Positions 1 to 14,890 of a stretch of DNA of 64,000 nucleotides are shown one piece after another (the stretch's first letter is position 1; every line of letters begins with the position of its first letter). The notes under the pieces were generated by a model. It was given only the letters and a program-made list of their open reading frames with translations. It did not search any database and had not been told where the DNA came from. The position numbers and the translations under genes were made by a program. The stretch is from Clostridiales bacterium (GTDB taxonomy: Bacteria > Bacillota > Clostridia > Christensenellales > CAG-138). The stretch covers positions 1-64,000 of the forward strand of contig DXWI01000002.1 of assembly GCA_019416935.1 (NCBI GenBank). The letters are read 5' to 3'.

Positions 1-54
1 GATCGTTCCGATGTTCACGTGCGGCTTCGTTCTTTCAAACTTTGCCTTTGCCAT
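1..54 (-). CDS. tuf: Elongation factor Tu, N-terminal 18 residues only
   Basis: The minus strand reads MAKAKFERTKPHVNIGTI from an ATG at 52-54 to the window edge, the standard N-terminus of bacterial EF-Tu, the GTPase that carries aminoacyl-tRNA to the ribosome. A GAAGGAGA ribosome binding site lies just upstream of the ATG. It follows fusA by 42 bases on the same strand, the usual end of the str operon rpsL-rpsG-fusA-tuf. The rest of the gene, including the P-loop, lies outside the window. Confidence 0.95.
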   Translation of the reverse strand, partial: MAKAKFERTKPHVNIGTI

Positions 55-96
55 TGTTGTCTTCTCCTTCGTATTCTGCTTTATAAATGATTTTGG

Positions 97-2175
97 TTAA
101 TACCGGTGACCATACCGGTTCAGCAGCTTTTCCGCCACAAAGGCCGGTGCTTCCTCATACCGTTCAAACTGCATGGTGAACGTGCCGCGGCCCTGCGTTC
201 TCGAACGCAGATCGGTCGCATAGCCGAACATCTCCGACAGCGGACAGAGGGCATGCACAACCTGCAGTCCCTGCCGCATATCCATGCCGCTCACGCGGCA
301 GCGCCGCGCGTTGAGATTCCCCATGACGTCGCCGAGATATTCATCGGGAACCAGCACTTCAACCTTCATCATCGGCTCGAGCAGCACAGCGCCCGCTCTG
401 GGCAGCGCTTCCTTGACCGCGAGGGAACCCGCGATCTGGAACGCCAGTTCGGACGAATCGACCTCGTGGTACGAACCGTCCACGAGCGACGCCTTGACGT
501 CAACAACCTCGTAGCCGAGCGAGCCCGACTGCAGCGCTTCGCGAATACCGCGATCCGCCGCCGGGATATACTCGCGCGGCACCACGCCGCCAACGATCTT
601 GTCCTCGAACAGGTATCCGGCGCCCGGCTCCTGCGGCTCGAACTCGACCACCACATGGCCGAACTGGCCATGGCCGCCGGTCTGACGGACATACCGGCCC
701 TCAACCTTGACCTTCTTGGTGATGGTCTCCTTGTAAGCAACCTGCGGCGCGCCGACCGTCGCTTCCACATGGAACTCGCGGATCAGGCGGTCCACGATGA
801 TCTCCAAGTGCAGCTCGCCCATGCCGGCGATGATGGTCTGGCCCGTCTCCTGATCCGTGTACGTCCTGAACGTCGGGTCCTCCTCGGCTAGCTTGACCAG
901 CGCCATGGTCATGCGCTCCTGTCCGGCCTTCGTCTTGGGCTCGATGGCCACTCGGATCACCGGCTCGGGGAAAGTCATGGTTTCGAGCAGCAGCTGGTGG
1001 TTTTCCGTACAAAGCGTATCGCCCGTGGTCGTTTCCTTCATGCCGACCAGCGCAACGATGTCGCCCGCATGGATCTCCTCCACCTCGCTGCGGCGCTCCG
1101 CATGCATCAGCATGATGCGGCCTACGCGTTCGCGCTTGCCCTTGGTAGCGTTGTACACATAGGAGCCCGTCTTGAGGGTGCCGCTGTAAACGCGGATAAA
1201 CGCCAGCTTGCCAACGTACGGATCGGCAACGATCTTGAATGCGAGTGCGGCAAACGGCGCATTATCGTCCGGCAGCGCCTCGATCTCGGTTTCGCCGTCG
1301 CGCGTCGTGCCCTTTGCGGGCGGTACGTCAAGCGGGGACGGCAGATAATCGACGATGGCATCGAGCAGTGGCTGCACGCCCTTGTTACGGTACGATGTGC
1401 CGCAGCAGACGGGAATCGCGTCGCCGGAAAGCGTTGCCTTGCGGATGCAGGCGCGAATCTCATCGCAGGAGATCTCCTCGCCCTCGAGATAGCGCTCCAT
1501 CAGCGCCTCGTCCTCGCCAAGCACGTTGTCCAGCAGGTTCTGCCGGTACTCCTCCGCCTGTTCAAGGTAATCTGCTGGGATCTCCTCCACGCGGATATCG
1601 GTGCCGTCGTCGTTGTAGTAGACCTCCGCCTTCATATCCAGCAGATCGATGATCCCCCGGAAATCCCCCTCGCTGCCGATGGGCAGTTGGATCGGAACGG
1701 GATTGGCGTTCAAGCGGTCGCGCATCATCGCGCAGACATTAAAGAAGTCCGCGCCGGTGATATCCATCTTATTGACATACGCAATGCGCGGCACGCCGTA
1801 TTTCACAGCCTGATGCCATACGGTTTCCGACTGCGGTTCCACGCCGCCCTTGGCGCAGAATACGGCAACCGCACCGTCGAGCACGCGGAGCGAGCGCTCT
1901 ACCTCAACGGTAAAGTCGACGTGCCCCGGCGTGTCGATGATGTTGATGCGATGATTGCGCCAGTATGCGGTGGTTGCGGCAGAGGTGATCGTGATGCCAC
2001 GCTCCTGCTCCTGAACCATGTAGTCCATGGTGGCCGCGCCCTCATGCGTCTCGCCGATCTTGTGGATTTTGCCCGTGTAGAACAAAATCCGCTCGGTCGT
2101 CGTGGTCTTGCCCGCATCAATGTGCGCCATGATGCCAATATTTCGTGTTAATTCAAGTGCGGTATCTCTCGGCAA
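97..2175 (-). CDS. fusA: Elongation factor G
   Basis: A 692-residue translational GTPase that drives translocation of tRNA and mRNA on the ribosome, of normal family length. The G1 loop AHIDAGKTT is near residue 18, DTPGH near 82 and NKMD near 136, followed by the EF-G domains II-V. The start is TTG (2173-2175): the next in-frame codon upstream but two is a stop, so no ATG extension is possible, and an AAGG stretch precedes it. It sits 11 bases after rpsG and before tuf, in str-operon order. A TTG start on so highly expressed a gene is unusual and may damp initiation or reflect coupling to rpsG. Function is certain by family. Confidence 0.97.
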   Translation of the reverse strand: MPRDTALELTRNIGIMAHIDAGKTTTTERILFYTGKIHKIGETHEGAATMDYMVQEQERGITITSAATTAYWRNHRINIIDTPGHVDFTVEVERSLRVLDGAVAVFCAKGGVEPQSETVWHQAVKYGVPRIAYVNKMDITGADFFNVCAMMRDRLNANPVPIQLPIGSEGDFRGIIDLLDMKAEVYYNDDGTDIRVEEIPADYLEQAEEYRQNLLDNVLGEDEALMERYLEGEEISCDEIRACIRKATLSGDAIPVCCGTSYRNKGVQPLLDAIVDYLPSPLDVPPAKGTTRDGETEIEALPDDNAPFAALAFKIVADPYVGKLAFIRVYSGTLKTGSYVYNATKGKRERVGRIMLMHAERRSEVEEIHAGDIVALVGMKETTTGDTLCTENHQLLLETMTFPEPVIRVAIEPKTKAGQERMTMALVKLAEEDPTFRTYTDQETGQTIIAGMGELHLEIIVDRLIREFHVEATVGAPQVAYKETITKKVKVEGRYVRQTGGHGQFGHVVVEFEPQEPGAGYLFEDKIVGGVVPREYIPAADRGIREALQSGSLGYEVVDVKASLVDGSYHEVDSSELAFQIAGSLAVKEALPRAGAVLLEPMMKVEVLVPDEYLGDVMGNLNARRCRVSGMDMRQGLQVVHALCPLSEMFGYATDLRSRTQGRGTFTMQFERYEEAPAFVAEKLLNRYGHRY

Positions 2176-2186
2176 AACGGTTTACC

Positions 2187-2657
2187 TTACCATCTGTAGT
2201 GTGCAAACGCCTTGTTTGCCTCAGCCATCTTATGCGTGTCTTCCTTTTTCTTGAACGCATTGCCCTGCGAGTTCATGGCGTCCATGATCTCACCGGCGAG
2301 GCGCTCGCGCATTGTCCGCTCGCCGCGGGCGCGCGCATAGGACACCAGCCAGCGCAGACCGAGGGTCTGACGGCGCTCAGGGCGAATCTCGATCGGAACC
2401 TGGTACGTCGAACCGCCGACGCGGCGGGCCTTGACCTCGAGAACGGGCATGATGTTGTTCATGGCCTGCTCAAAAGCGTCCAGCGGCTCCACGCCGGTCT
2501 TGTTCCTGATGATGTCGAACGCATCGTAAACGGCCTTCTGCGCAACGCCACGCTTGCCGTCGAGCATGACCTGATTGATGAGCTTGGTCACGACGATGCT
2601 GTTATAAATCGGGTCCGCGAGGACTTCTCTCTTGGGGATAAAACCTCTTCTCGGCAT
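2187..2657 (-). CDS. rpsG: 30S ribosomal protein S7
   Basis: A 156-residue protein beginning MPRRGFIPKREV, with the conserved run around residues 18-45 (NSIVVTKLINQVMLDGKRG) that marks S7. S7 binds the 3' major domain of 16S rRNA, nucleates 30S head assembly and in many bacteria represses its own operon. Length is typical. It lies 15 bases downstream of rpsL and 11 bases upstream of fusA, so it is in the middle of the str operon. An AGGGT/GGAGGG-type site precedes the ATG. Confidence 0.97.
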   Translation of the reverse strand: MPRRGFIPKREVLADPIYNSIVVTKLINQVMLDGKRGVAQKAVYDAFDIIRNKTGVEPLDAFEQAMNNIMPVLEVKARRVGGSTYQVPIEIRPERRQTLGLRWLVSYARARGERTMRERLAGEIMDAMNSQGNAFKKKEDTHKMAEANKAFAHYRW

Positions 2658-2672
2658 AGCTCTCTACCCTCC

Positions 2673-3047
2673 TTATTTCTTCGGGCGCTTTGCGCCATAG
2701 AGCGAGCGGCTCTGCTTCCGGTTGGCCACGCCAGCGGTATCGAGCGCGCCGCGGATGATGTGGTAACGCACGCCGGGCAGGTCCTTCACACGGCCGCCGC
2801 GGATCAGCACAACGGAGTGCTCCTGCAGGTTGTGGCCGATGCCCGGAATGTACGCGGTACCCTCAAGGCCGTCGGAAAGACGGATACGGGCGATTTTGCG
2901 AAGCGCGGAGTTCGGCTTTTTCGGGGTCATGGTACGCACTGCCGTGCAAACGCCGCGGCGCTGCGGGCACTGCTTCAGAATCGGCGCGGTGGACTTATAC
3001 TCCACCTGCTCTCTTCCCTTGCGAACCAATTGGTTGATGGTCGGCAT
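2673..3047 (-). CDS. rpsL: 30S ribosomal protein S12
   Basis: A 124-residue decoding-centre protein. The TPKKPNSALRK segment carries the conserved lysine that streptomycin resistance mutations usually change, and it is unmodified here; GVRYHIIRGALD near residue 85-100 is the other conserved block. It is the first gene of the str group in this genome, with a strong TAGGAGG site before the ATG and a promoter-like sequence just upstream. The protein has the short form of S12, lacking the insertion seen in Bacillus S12. Confidence 0.97.
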   Translation of the reverse strand: MPTINQLVRKGREQVEYKSTAPILKQCPQRRGVCTAVRTMTPKKPNSALRKIARIRLSDGLEGTAYIPGIGHNLQEHSVVLIRGGRVKDLPGVRYHIIRGALDTAGVANRKQSRSLYGAKRPKK

Positions 3048-3076
3048 GGATATTCCTCCTATAACATTTGTCTTTC

Positions 3077-3106
3077 ATAGTATCTATATCTTACAACTCC
3101 CTGCAA
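3077..3106 (-). promoter_or_regulatory. Candidate sigma-70-type promoter for rpsL-rpsG-fusA-tuf
   Basis: On the minus strand a TTGCAG box (3101-3106) and a TACTAT box (3077-3082) are separated by 18 bases, placing a transcription start some 20 bases before the rpsL ribosome binding site. This suggests the str genes can be transcribed independently of rpoBC. Inferred from box quality and spacing only. Confidence 0.5.
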
Positions 3107-3196
3107 CCCATTTGTAGGGATGATTGTCCGACAATACGATAAGCGCAGCAGGTTCCTGCTCCGCGCATCGGTTTTTCGGCCTTTTGCCGGGGTGGT

Positions 3197-3451
3197 TCAA
3201 AGGCTGCTGCCGTCCTTGCGGACGCCCGCGCAAGCGGCGCCCACTTCGATGCCGCACGTTCTTCCAAGCGTCTGCATATCCGGAACGGACACGACCAGCA
3301 CCTCATGCCGAAGGCACGCCGCTTCCACCCGCTCGCGGATGGAGGGCTGTGCGTCCGCCGCCAGATACACGCGCTGCAGCGCGTCTGCCTCAACGGCACG
3401 CAGCACCTGCTTCATGCCTACAACCCGGTTTTTCCGGCTGTTGCTGTCCAT
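3197..3451 (-). CDS. L7Ae/L30e-family ribosomal protein (YbxF-like)
   Basis: An 84-residue protein with the L7Ae fold pattern: KNRVVGMKQVLRA, then a VYLAADAQPSIRERV segment and a C-terminal RTCGIEVGAACAGV block. Members bind kink-turn RNA; the Bacillus YbxF homologue sits in the same place between rpoC and rpsL. I chose the ATG at 3449-3451 because CAGGAG lies about 9 bases upstream; a longer reading from 3532 would add 27 residues with no family resemblance. Role in this organism (ribosome-associated or RNA-regulatory) is inferred from family and position. Confidence 0.85.
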   Translation of the reverse strand: MDSNSRKNRVVGMKQVLRAVEADALQRVYLAADAQPSIRERVEAACLRHEVLVVSVPDMQTLGRTCGIEVGAACAGVRKDGSSL

Positions 3452-3535
3452 TGCATACGCTCCTGTGCAACCGTTCAAAGCGCGCGAAAGCCACCAATTA
3501 GCTATTGTATCAGCCCTGCGCGCGGTTGTCAACTT

Positions 3536-4309
3536 TTATCGATCCTCTTCCACAGCCGTTTTTCCCTGCTGCGCCGTGCGTTTTCCGCCCGCATCCGGAG
3601 CGGTGCCAAGGCCTGCGGCCATGCGGCTCTTGCTGAACACGAGCTTTACGCCATCCTGTTTCGGCACGGGGAACCATCCCTTTTCCAGCATACGCTGCAA
3701 AACCGGATGGCTGAGCACGTCGAGATACATGTGCCGCGCATACCGTTTTTTCAGCGCGCGCCGTATGACGAACGCGGCGGTGAGCGCCAGCAGCATGCCG
3801 CACACCCAGATGACAAACGGCAGCACCGGCTGTATGCGCACCAGCGACTCGGGCAAAGCACCGGCGGACAGAAGAACCAGCAGCAGCGCGCCTGTCACAA
3901 CCGACAGGACGAGCGGCAGATAATCCACCACGAGCAGCCGCCTGCGGCACTCCTTGCATACGGCCATCTGCACCGGCACCATCGTGCCGACGGGGGAGCG
4001 CTTTTTGCCGAACAGCAGACCGTTCTGCATGCGCTTCGGCTCGGGGTGCGCCATGTTGAAGATCACATATCCCTGCCGCCGGCCCGGCTCCTCCCGGCAA
4101 AGCTGGCAGGTCTTTGACTCAAACAGTTTTGCGATGCCGCCCTCCGGCAGCAGCGCTTCATACAGATCCAGATCGCTGCGGAGGCTCTCCGCGGTTACCT
4201 CCTGTGACGCGCCGGTCATCGGGCATTGACCGCAGGTACGCATGTTCAGCAGGTCGCAGTAGCGGGTACCGTACAGGGCGCATTCCTTATGATCGATGAT
4301 TCTTTCCAT
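3536..4309 (-). CDS. Membrane protein with N-terminal cysteine clusters, unknown function
   Basis: A 257-residue protein I do not recognise. The N-terminal half has paired cysteines suggesting metal-binding ribbons: a C...YC...CGQC cluster near residues 9-31, CQLC near 70 and CKEC near 116. Two hydrophobic segments follow (about 127-149 and 160-182), then a basic cytoplasmic-type tail with the segment VLQRMLEKGWFPVPKQDG. The ATG at 4307-4309 follows GGAGGA at good distance. It lies between rpoC and the L7Ae gene, on the same strand, where most Clostridia have nothing or only the L7Ae gene. Location and cysteines suggest a membrane-anchored zinc or redox protein, but no reaction can be assigned. 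Confidence 0.75.
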   Translation of the reverse strand: MERIIDHKECALYGTRYCDLLNMRTCGQCPMTGASQEVTAESLRSDLDLYEALLPEGGIAKLFESKTCQLCREEPGRRQGYVIFNMAHPEPKRMQNGLLFGKKRSPVGTMVPVQMAVCKECRRRLLVVDYLPLVLSVVTGALLLVLLSAGALPESLVRIQPVLPFVIWVCGMLLALTAAFVIRRALKKRYARHMYLDVLSHPVLQRMLEKGWFPVPKQDGVKLVFSKSRMAAGLGTAPDAGGKRTAQQGKTAVEEDR

Positions 4310-4347
4310 GCTCTTCCTCCTTTGCTGCCCGACCCGGCAGGAACGGT

Positions 4348-4376
4348 GCAGTCCGCGGGATAGACCCGCGGACTGC
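4348..4376 (-). terminator. Hairpin after rpoC, possible partial terminator
   Basis: Twelve bases at 4348-4359 (GCAGTCCGCGGG) pair perfectly with 4365-4376 across a 6-base loop, ten bases past the rpoC stop. No T-run follows on the minus strand, so it may be an mRNA-stabilising or pausing structure rather than a full terminator before the downstream gene. Confidence 0.5.
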
Positions 4377-4385
4377 AAAGCGGCG

Positions 4386-7913
<3,528 letters not shown>

Positions 7914-7954
7914 GATAGTTGTCTCCCTTCGGGCTTCATGCCCCGTCGCAGGTG

Positions 7955-11695
<3,741 letters not shown>

Positions 11696-11862
11696 CGCGT
11701 TCACCCCTTGCCGATGCGGCGCAGCGCATCAATTTGCTGTATTTTGTACATAGGATGCACCATGGAGAGTTCCCGTTTTTCGGTTTTCCCATACATTTCC
11801 TTGCATGGAAGATACCATTTTGGGCATAGTACCACAGTATATCCATCATAAGTCAATTTCGT

Positions 11863-11891
11863 ATAGTATCAGCTAAAATACAAGCTGTCAA
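11863..11891 (-). promoter_or_regulatory. Consensus promoter for rpoBC
   Basis: On the minus strand a perfect TTGACA (11886-11891) is followed after exactly 17 bases by TACTAT (11863-11868). The predicted start near 11856 gives a 5' leader of about 160 bases before rpoB. A second, weaker TTGACT box lies just inside the leader. Confidence 0.8.
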
Positions 11892-11910
11892 GGGTTATTT
11901 TATAAAAATG

Positions 11911-11939
11911 TTGCTATTTTTTTCACAATTTGGTACGAT
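11911..11939 (+). promoter_or_regulatory. Candidate promoter for the HD-domain gene
   Basis: TTGCTA (11911-11916) and TACGAT (11934-11939) are 17 bases apart, ending about 37 bases before the start codon of the following gene. It is divergent from the rpoB promoter, about 20 bases away from its -35 box. Confidence 0.5.
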
Positions 11940-11976
11940 CAACGGGATCATCGTTTGCTGAAAGGAAGTGTTCTTC

Positions 11977-12531
11977 ATGAAAACGCGCGAAGAAGCGCTC
12001 GCACTGCTCAAGACCTATACCGAGAGCGATGCGCTGCTCAAGCATGCCTATGCCGTGGAAGCGGTCATGCGCCGGTTTGCACCGCGGTTCGGCGGGGACG
12101 CAGAATATTGGGGCCTGGTCGGCCTGCTCCATGACGTCGATTACGACCGGTGGCCGGAGGAACACCTTGCGGTTGCGCCGCGGCTTTTGGCGGAGGCCGG
12201 ATTCGACGAAGCGTTCATCCGTGCCGTGCTCGCGCATGGCTACGGGCTGTGCACCGAGGTGAAGCCGGAGCTGCCGGTAGAAAAGACCATCTATACCATC
12301 GATGAACTCACCGGGCTCATCACCGCTGCTGCGCTCATGCGCCCGTCGCGCAGCGTGGTTGATATCGAGGTGAAGAGCGTAAAAAAGAAATTTAAGGACA
12401 AGCACTTCGCCGCGGGCGTCAATCGCGACGTGATTCTCTCCGGCTGCGACATGCTGGGACTGACGCTCGACGAGGTGATCGCCGAGTGCATTGAAGGTAT
12501 GAGAACGGTGCATGAATCGCTGGGGCTGTAA
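11977..12531 (+). CDS. HD-domain hydrolase, HDIG-type
   Basis: A 184-residue protein with a metal-binding HD pattern: a His in KHAYAVEAVMRRFA near residue 21, the HD pair in GLLHDVDYDRWPEEH near residue 51, and later His/Asp positions (LAHG, IDELTGLI). HD proteins are metal-dependent phosphohydrolases, often of nucleotides, and this compact stand-alone form is common in Clostridia as an uncharacterised hydrolase. The ATG at 11977 follows AAAGGAAG at 8 bases; a GTG three codons earlier overlaps that site and is less likely. It is a single-gene unit, with its own promoter and a hairpin after the stop. Substrate unknown. Confidence 0.85.
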   Translation: MKTREEALALLKTYTESDALLKHAYAVEAVMRRFAPRFGGDAEYWGLVGLLHDVDYDRWPEEHLAVAPRLLAEAGFDEAFIRAVLAHGYGLCTEVKPELPVEKTIYTIDELTGLITAAALMRPSRSVVDIEVKSVKKKFKDKHFAAGVNRDVILSGCDMLGLTLDEVIAECIEGMRTVHESLGL

Positions 12532-12552
12532 GGCATCCTTTTTCCCGTCGAT

Positions 12553-12580
12553 AAACCGGCACGAAGCATCGTGCCGGTTT
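12553..12580 (+). terminator. Hairpin after the HD-domain gene, first of two near-identical copies
   Basis: A perfect 12-base stem (AAACCGGCACGA, 12553-12564, with TCGTGCCGGTTT, 12569-12580) closes on the tetraloop AGCA. A nearly identical hairpin recurs at 12783-12806 on the far side of the repeat element; only the second is followed by a good T-run. Confidence 0.7.
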
Positions 12581-12587
12581 CAGACCG

Positions 12588-12760
12588 CCAAATAACTCTG
12601 TTTTTTGACGGGTTTTCTGCTGTGGCAGGGGCACACTTGGAGGTTTGACGTCGCAAACCTCCAAGAAAGGTGTCAAAAGCACCGCGCAGGTCGCTGCTTT
12701 TGACGGATTCTATGGTTCTTCCTGCGAAATGCTCGCGCGCGAACCACGGAGCGGTTCGCC
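12588..12760. repeat. Dispersed structured repeat, copy A
   Basis: An intergenic element sharing a series of motifs in the same order with 19757-19956 and, for its second half, 25678-25775. It opens with ACTCTGTTTTTTGACGGG and contains three hairpins: a perfect 12-base stem at 12636-12647/12654-12665, a 10-base stem GTCAAAAGCA/TGCTTTTGAC at 12672-12681/12695-12704, and GCGAACC/GGTTCGC at 12739-12745/12753-12759. Between the second and third hairpins is GGATTCTATGGTTCTTCCTG. No convincing protein is encoded. It could be a miniature mobile element or a structured RNA. Confidence 0.75.
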
Positions 12761-12782
12761 TGCTGCCTTTTTTACCATGCTG

Positions 12783-12811
12783 ACCGGTACGAAGCATCGT
12801 GCCGGTTTTTG
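12783..12811 (+). terminator. Intrinsic terminator, second copy of the AGCA-loop hairpin
   Basis: ACCGGTACGA (12783-12792) pairs with TCGTGCCGGT (12797-12806) around the loop AGCA and is followed by TTTTTG. It differs from the copy at 12553-12580 by one base in the core stem. This is the better terminator of the two for the HD-domain gene. Confidence 0.75.
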
Positions 12812-12911
12812 TTTTCATTTCCGTATCAGACAAGCCGCTTTGATCATAGGTATAAACATACACCGCGTCGTCCATACTCGATGCAACAATATCAGCGAGG
12901 TGAACTTCTGA

Positions 12912-13775
12912 ATGGAATCCATGACAGTAGCAAAACGCACGCATACGGGTTGGAGCAAAGCGGAGGACGCGCTTCTATTCGAGCGTGCAGCAAAAGCCCA
13001 GTCCGAAAGCCTCCCTCTCAAGGCCGTGTTCGACGACGTTGCGCGGCAGACCGGCCGCCGTCCCAACAGCGTCCGCAATTATTATTACGCCCGCATCAAA
13101 CAGGGCGGCGACTCCGCCTACCGGCATAGCCCCGCCTTCGTCCCATTCACGGAAGCGGAGAGCATTGCGCTGCTCGAAGCGGTGCTTTCCGCGCAGGCAG
13201 CGGGCGAGAGCGTCCGCGCCTGTACGCTCCGCCTCGGAGACGGCGATCAGGGCGCCATGCTGCGCTACCAGAACAAGTACCGCTCCCTGATCCGCAACAG
13301 GCCGGAGCTCGTGCAGCGCGTCCGCAAGGACATGGCTGCGCGCGGCATTTCCACTCGAAATCCCTATGCGCCGCCCGCCCGCCGGGCAGGCAGGCCCTCC
13401 AAGCAGCCGTCGCTCTCCGCCATCGCCGTTGAGGTCGTCTCACAGCTTGAGCAGGTGGACGGTCTGGATGTCAAGGCGCTCCTCTCCTCCCTCGGCGCGC
13501 TGGCACTGCAGGCGGTACGCGGCGCCGAAGCGCCCGCAAAATCAGCGGACGCCCTTCCGGCCGAAGCGTCCGTCCGGGAAGAACATCTGCTGCGCAGGCA
13601 GTTGTCCGTCCAGCAGCAGCGTTGCGACGCGCTCACCGCCGCCGTGCGCTCGCTCGTGCGCGTCAACGCCGAGTTTCTGCGCCAAGCCGCCGTCGTGCGC
13701 ACAACGGATCTCTCCAGCTACCTGACCACGCTGGAAACCAGCCTGCAATCCTGTCAGCAGCTCCTGACGGATTGA
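12912..13775 (+). CDS. Myb/RsfA-like DNA-binding regulator
   Basis: A 287-residue protein. Residues about 12-65 (GWSKAEDALLFERA to RRPNSVRNYYYARIK) look like a Myb/SANT-type helix-turn-helix with the spaced tryptophan/aromatic pattern seen in RsfA-like regulators of Bacillota. A second similar helical segment (FTEAESIALLEAVL) covers about 75-135, then a basic linker with GRPSKQP and a C-terminal helical region of about 75 residues (REEHLLRRQLSVQQQRCDAL) that could form a coiled coil. The ATG at 12912 follows GAGGTG at 9 bases; a second ATG three codons in is possible. Single-gene unit ending in a strong terminator. DNA binding is inferred; target genes unknown. Confidence 0.75.
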   Translation: MESMTVAKRTHTGWSKAEDALLFERAAKAQSESLPLKAVFDDVARQTGRRPNSVRNYYYARIKQGGDSAYRHSPAFVPFTEAESIALLEAVLSAQAAGESVRACTLRLGDGDQGAMLRYQNKYRSLIRNRPELVQRVRKDMAARGISTRNPYAPPARRAGRPSKQPSLSAIAVEVVSQLEQVDGLDVKALLSSLGALALQAVRGAEAPAKSADALPAEASVREEHLLRRQLSVQQQRCDALTAAVRSLVRVNAEFLRQAAVVRTTDLSSYLTTLETSLQSCQQLLTD

Positions 13776-13825
13776 CGAATTGCGGCAGGCGGGGATGTCT
13801 GCCATGTTGCGGACGACCCCGCCAT

Positions 13826-13866
13826 GGGGCGCTGCCATCGGTGCGCAGCGCCCCTTCTTTTTCCCG
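13826..13866 (+). terminator. Intrinsic terminator after the Myb-like gene
   Basis: A perfect 10-base stem GGGGCGCTGC (13826-13835) and GCAGCGCCCC (13845-13854) with a 9-base loop, followed by TTCTTTTTC. Confidence 0.85.
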
Positions 13867-13873
13867 AAAGCCG

Positions 13874-13901
13874 TTGCTTTTTTATACGAGTCTGCTATAC
13901 T
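13874..13901 (+). promoter_or_regulatory. Promoter whose start point falls at the yitT-type start codon
   Basis: TTGCTT (13874-13879) and TATACT (13896-13901) are separated by 16 bases. Transcription would begin near 13907-13909, at the ATG (13909) of the next gene, which has no Shine-Dalgarno sequence. This suggests a leaderless transcript. Confidence 0.6.
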
Positions 13902-13908
13902 CGACTAT

Positions 13909-14856
13909 ATGAAAATGCAATCGAACAAATTTGGTACGCCGGTACCGGTGTCCGGCAATGTGCCGCAGGAAAATGCAAATAACGGGCGGTCTAAGCCGTC
14001 CTGGAACTGGAAATCCGAGCTGCTCACGCTTTCGACCATTCTGGTCATGATCACGGTGCAGTGTGCCGCCATCAACGGCCTGTATAAGCCGAACGGCCTG
14101 ATCAGCGGCGGCTTTACCGGCGTGAGCATGCTGCTCGAATACAGCACGGGGTTTCCGCCCGCGCTCTCGCTGCTGCTCGTCAATCTGCCCCTGTTGGCGC
14201 TGGCCGTATGGAAGCTGCGTCTGAAATTCACGATCTATACGATCATTGCCTCGCTGTACTTTTCCCTTGCCATGGCGTTCACGGCGAATATCCGCATTCC
14301 GTTCGACTTTTCCGATCCGCTGTCGCGGCTGACAAGCGCGCTGCTCGGCGGCGTGATCTGCGGCTTTTGCGGCGCGCCCATCGTGCGGCGCGGCGCATCG
14401 ACCGGCGGCTTCGATATCATCGCGCTGCTGCTCACAAAAAAGTTTTCCTTCCCCATGGGCACGATCAGCTATGTGTTCAACGTTCTGGTCACGGGCGCGC
14501 TCGCCTTTGTGAACGGGCTGGATGTGGCCGCACTGTCCATGGTGGTGCTGTTCGTCTCCAGCATGGCGTTCAACAATGTGCTGCAGGGCATGAACCGCAC
14601 CAAAACGCTGTTCATCATCTCCGATCGCTGGGAGGAGATCGCCCCGCACGTTCTCGAGGAGGTGCATCGCGGCGTAACGCTGATCCCCGCCAAGGGCGCC
14701 TATACCGGAAAGGAAAAAACGCTGGTGTATGTGATTGCCCGAACGATCGAGCTCTCCACGATCCGCCACATCGTGCTCGAGCTCGATCCCGCGGCGATGA
14801 TCTCGATCATCGACACGCGCGAGGTCGTCGGCCGCGGCTTTACGCCCAACAACTAA
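13909..14856 (+). CDS. YitT family membrane protein (DUF161 plus DUF2179)
   Basis: A 315-residue integral membrane protein. About five hydrophobic segments fill residues 33-215, with the family features NGLYKPNGLISGGFTGVS near 50 and GAPIVRRGASTGGFDIIALLL near 155, followed by a cytoplasmic DUF2179 domain (TLFIISDRWEEIAPHVLEE onward). Family members are abundant in Bacillota and of unconfirmed transport function. The start at 13909 is the only methionine that keeps the normal N-terminus, yet no ribosome binding site precedes it. The gene is followed 34 bases later by the dipeptidase with its own strong site, so the two are probably cotranscribed. Confidence 0.88.
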   Translation: MKMQSNKFGTPVPVSGNVPQENANNGRSKPSWNWKSELLTLSTILVMITVQCAAINGLYKPNGLISGGFTGVSMLLEYSTGFPPALSLLLVNLPLLALAVWKLRLKFTIYTIIASLYFSLAMAFTANIRIPFDFSDPLSRLTSALLGGVICGFCGAPIVRRGASTGGFDIIALLLTKKFSFPMGTISYVFNVLVTGALAFVNGLDVAALSMVVLFVSSMAFNNVLQGMNRTKTLFIISDRWEEIAPHVLEEVHRGVTLIPAKGAYTGKEKTLVYVIARTIELSTIRHIVLELDPAAMISIIDTREVVGRGFTPNN

Positions 14857-14890
14857 TCCATTCTATATGCAATCAGCAGGAGGAAACACC

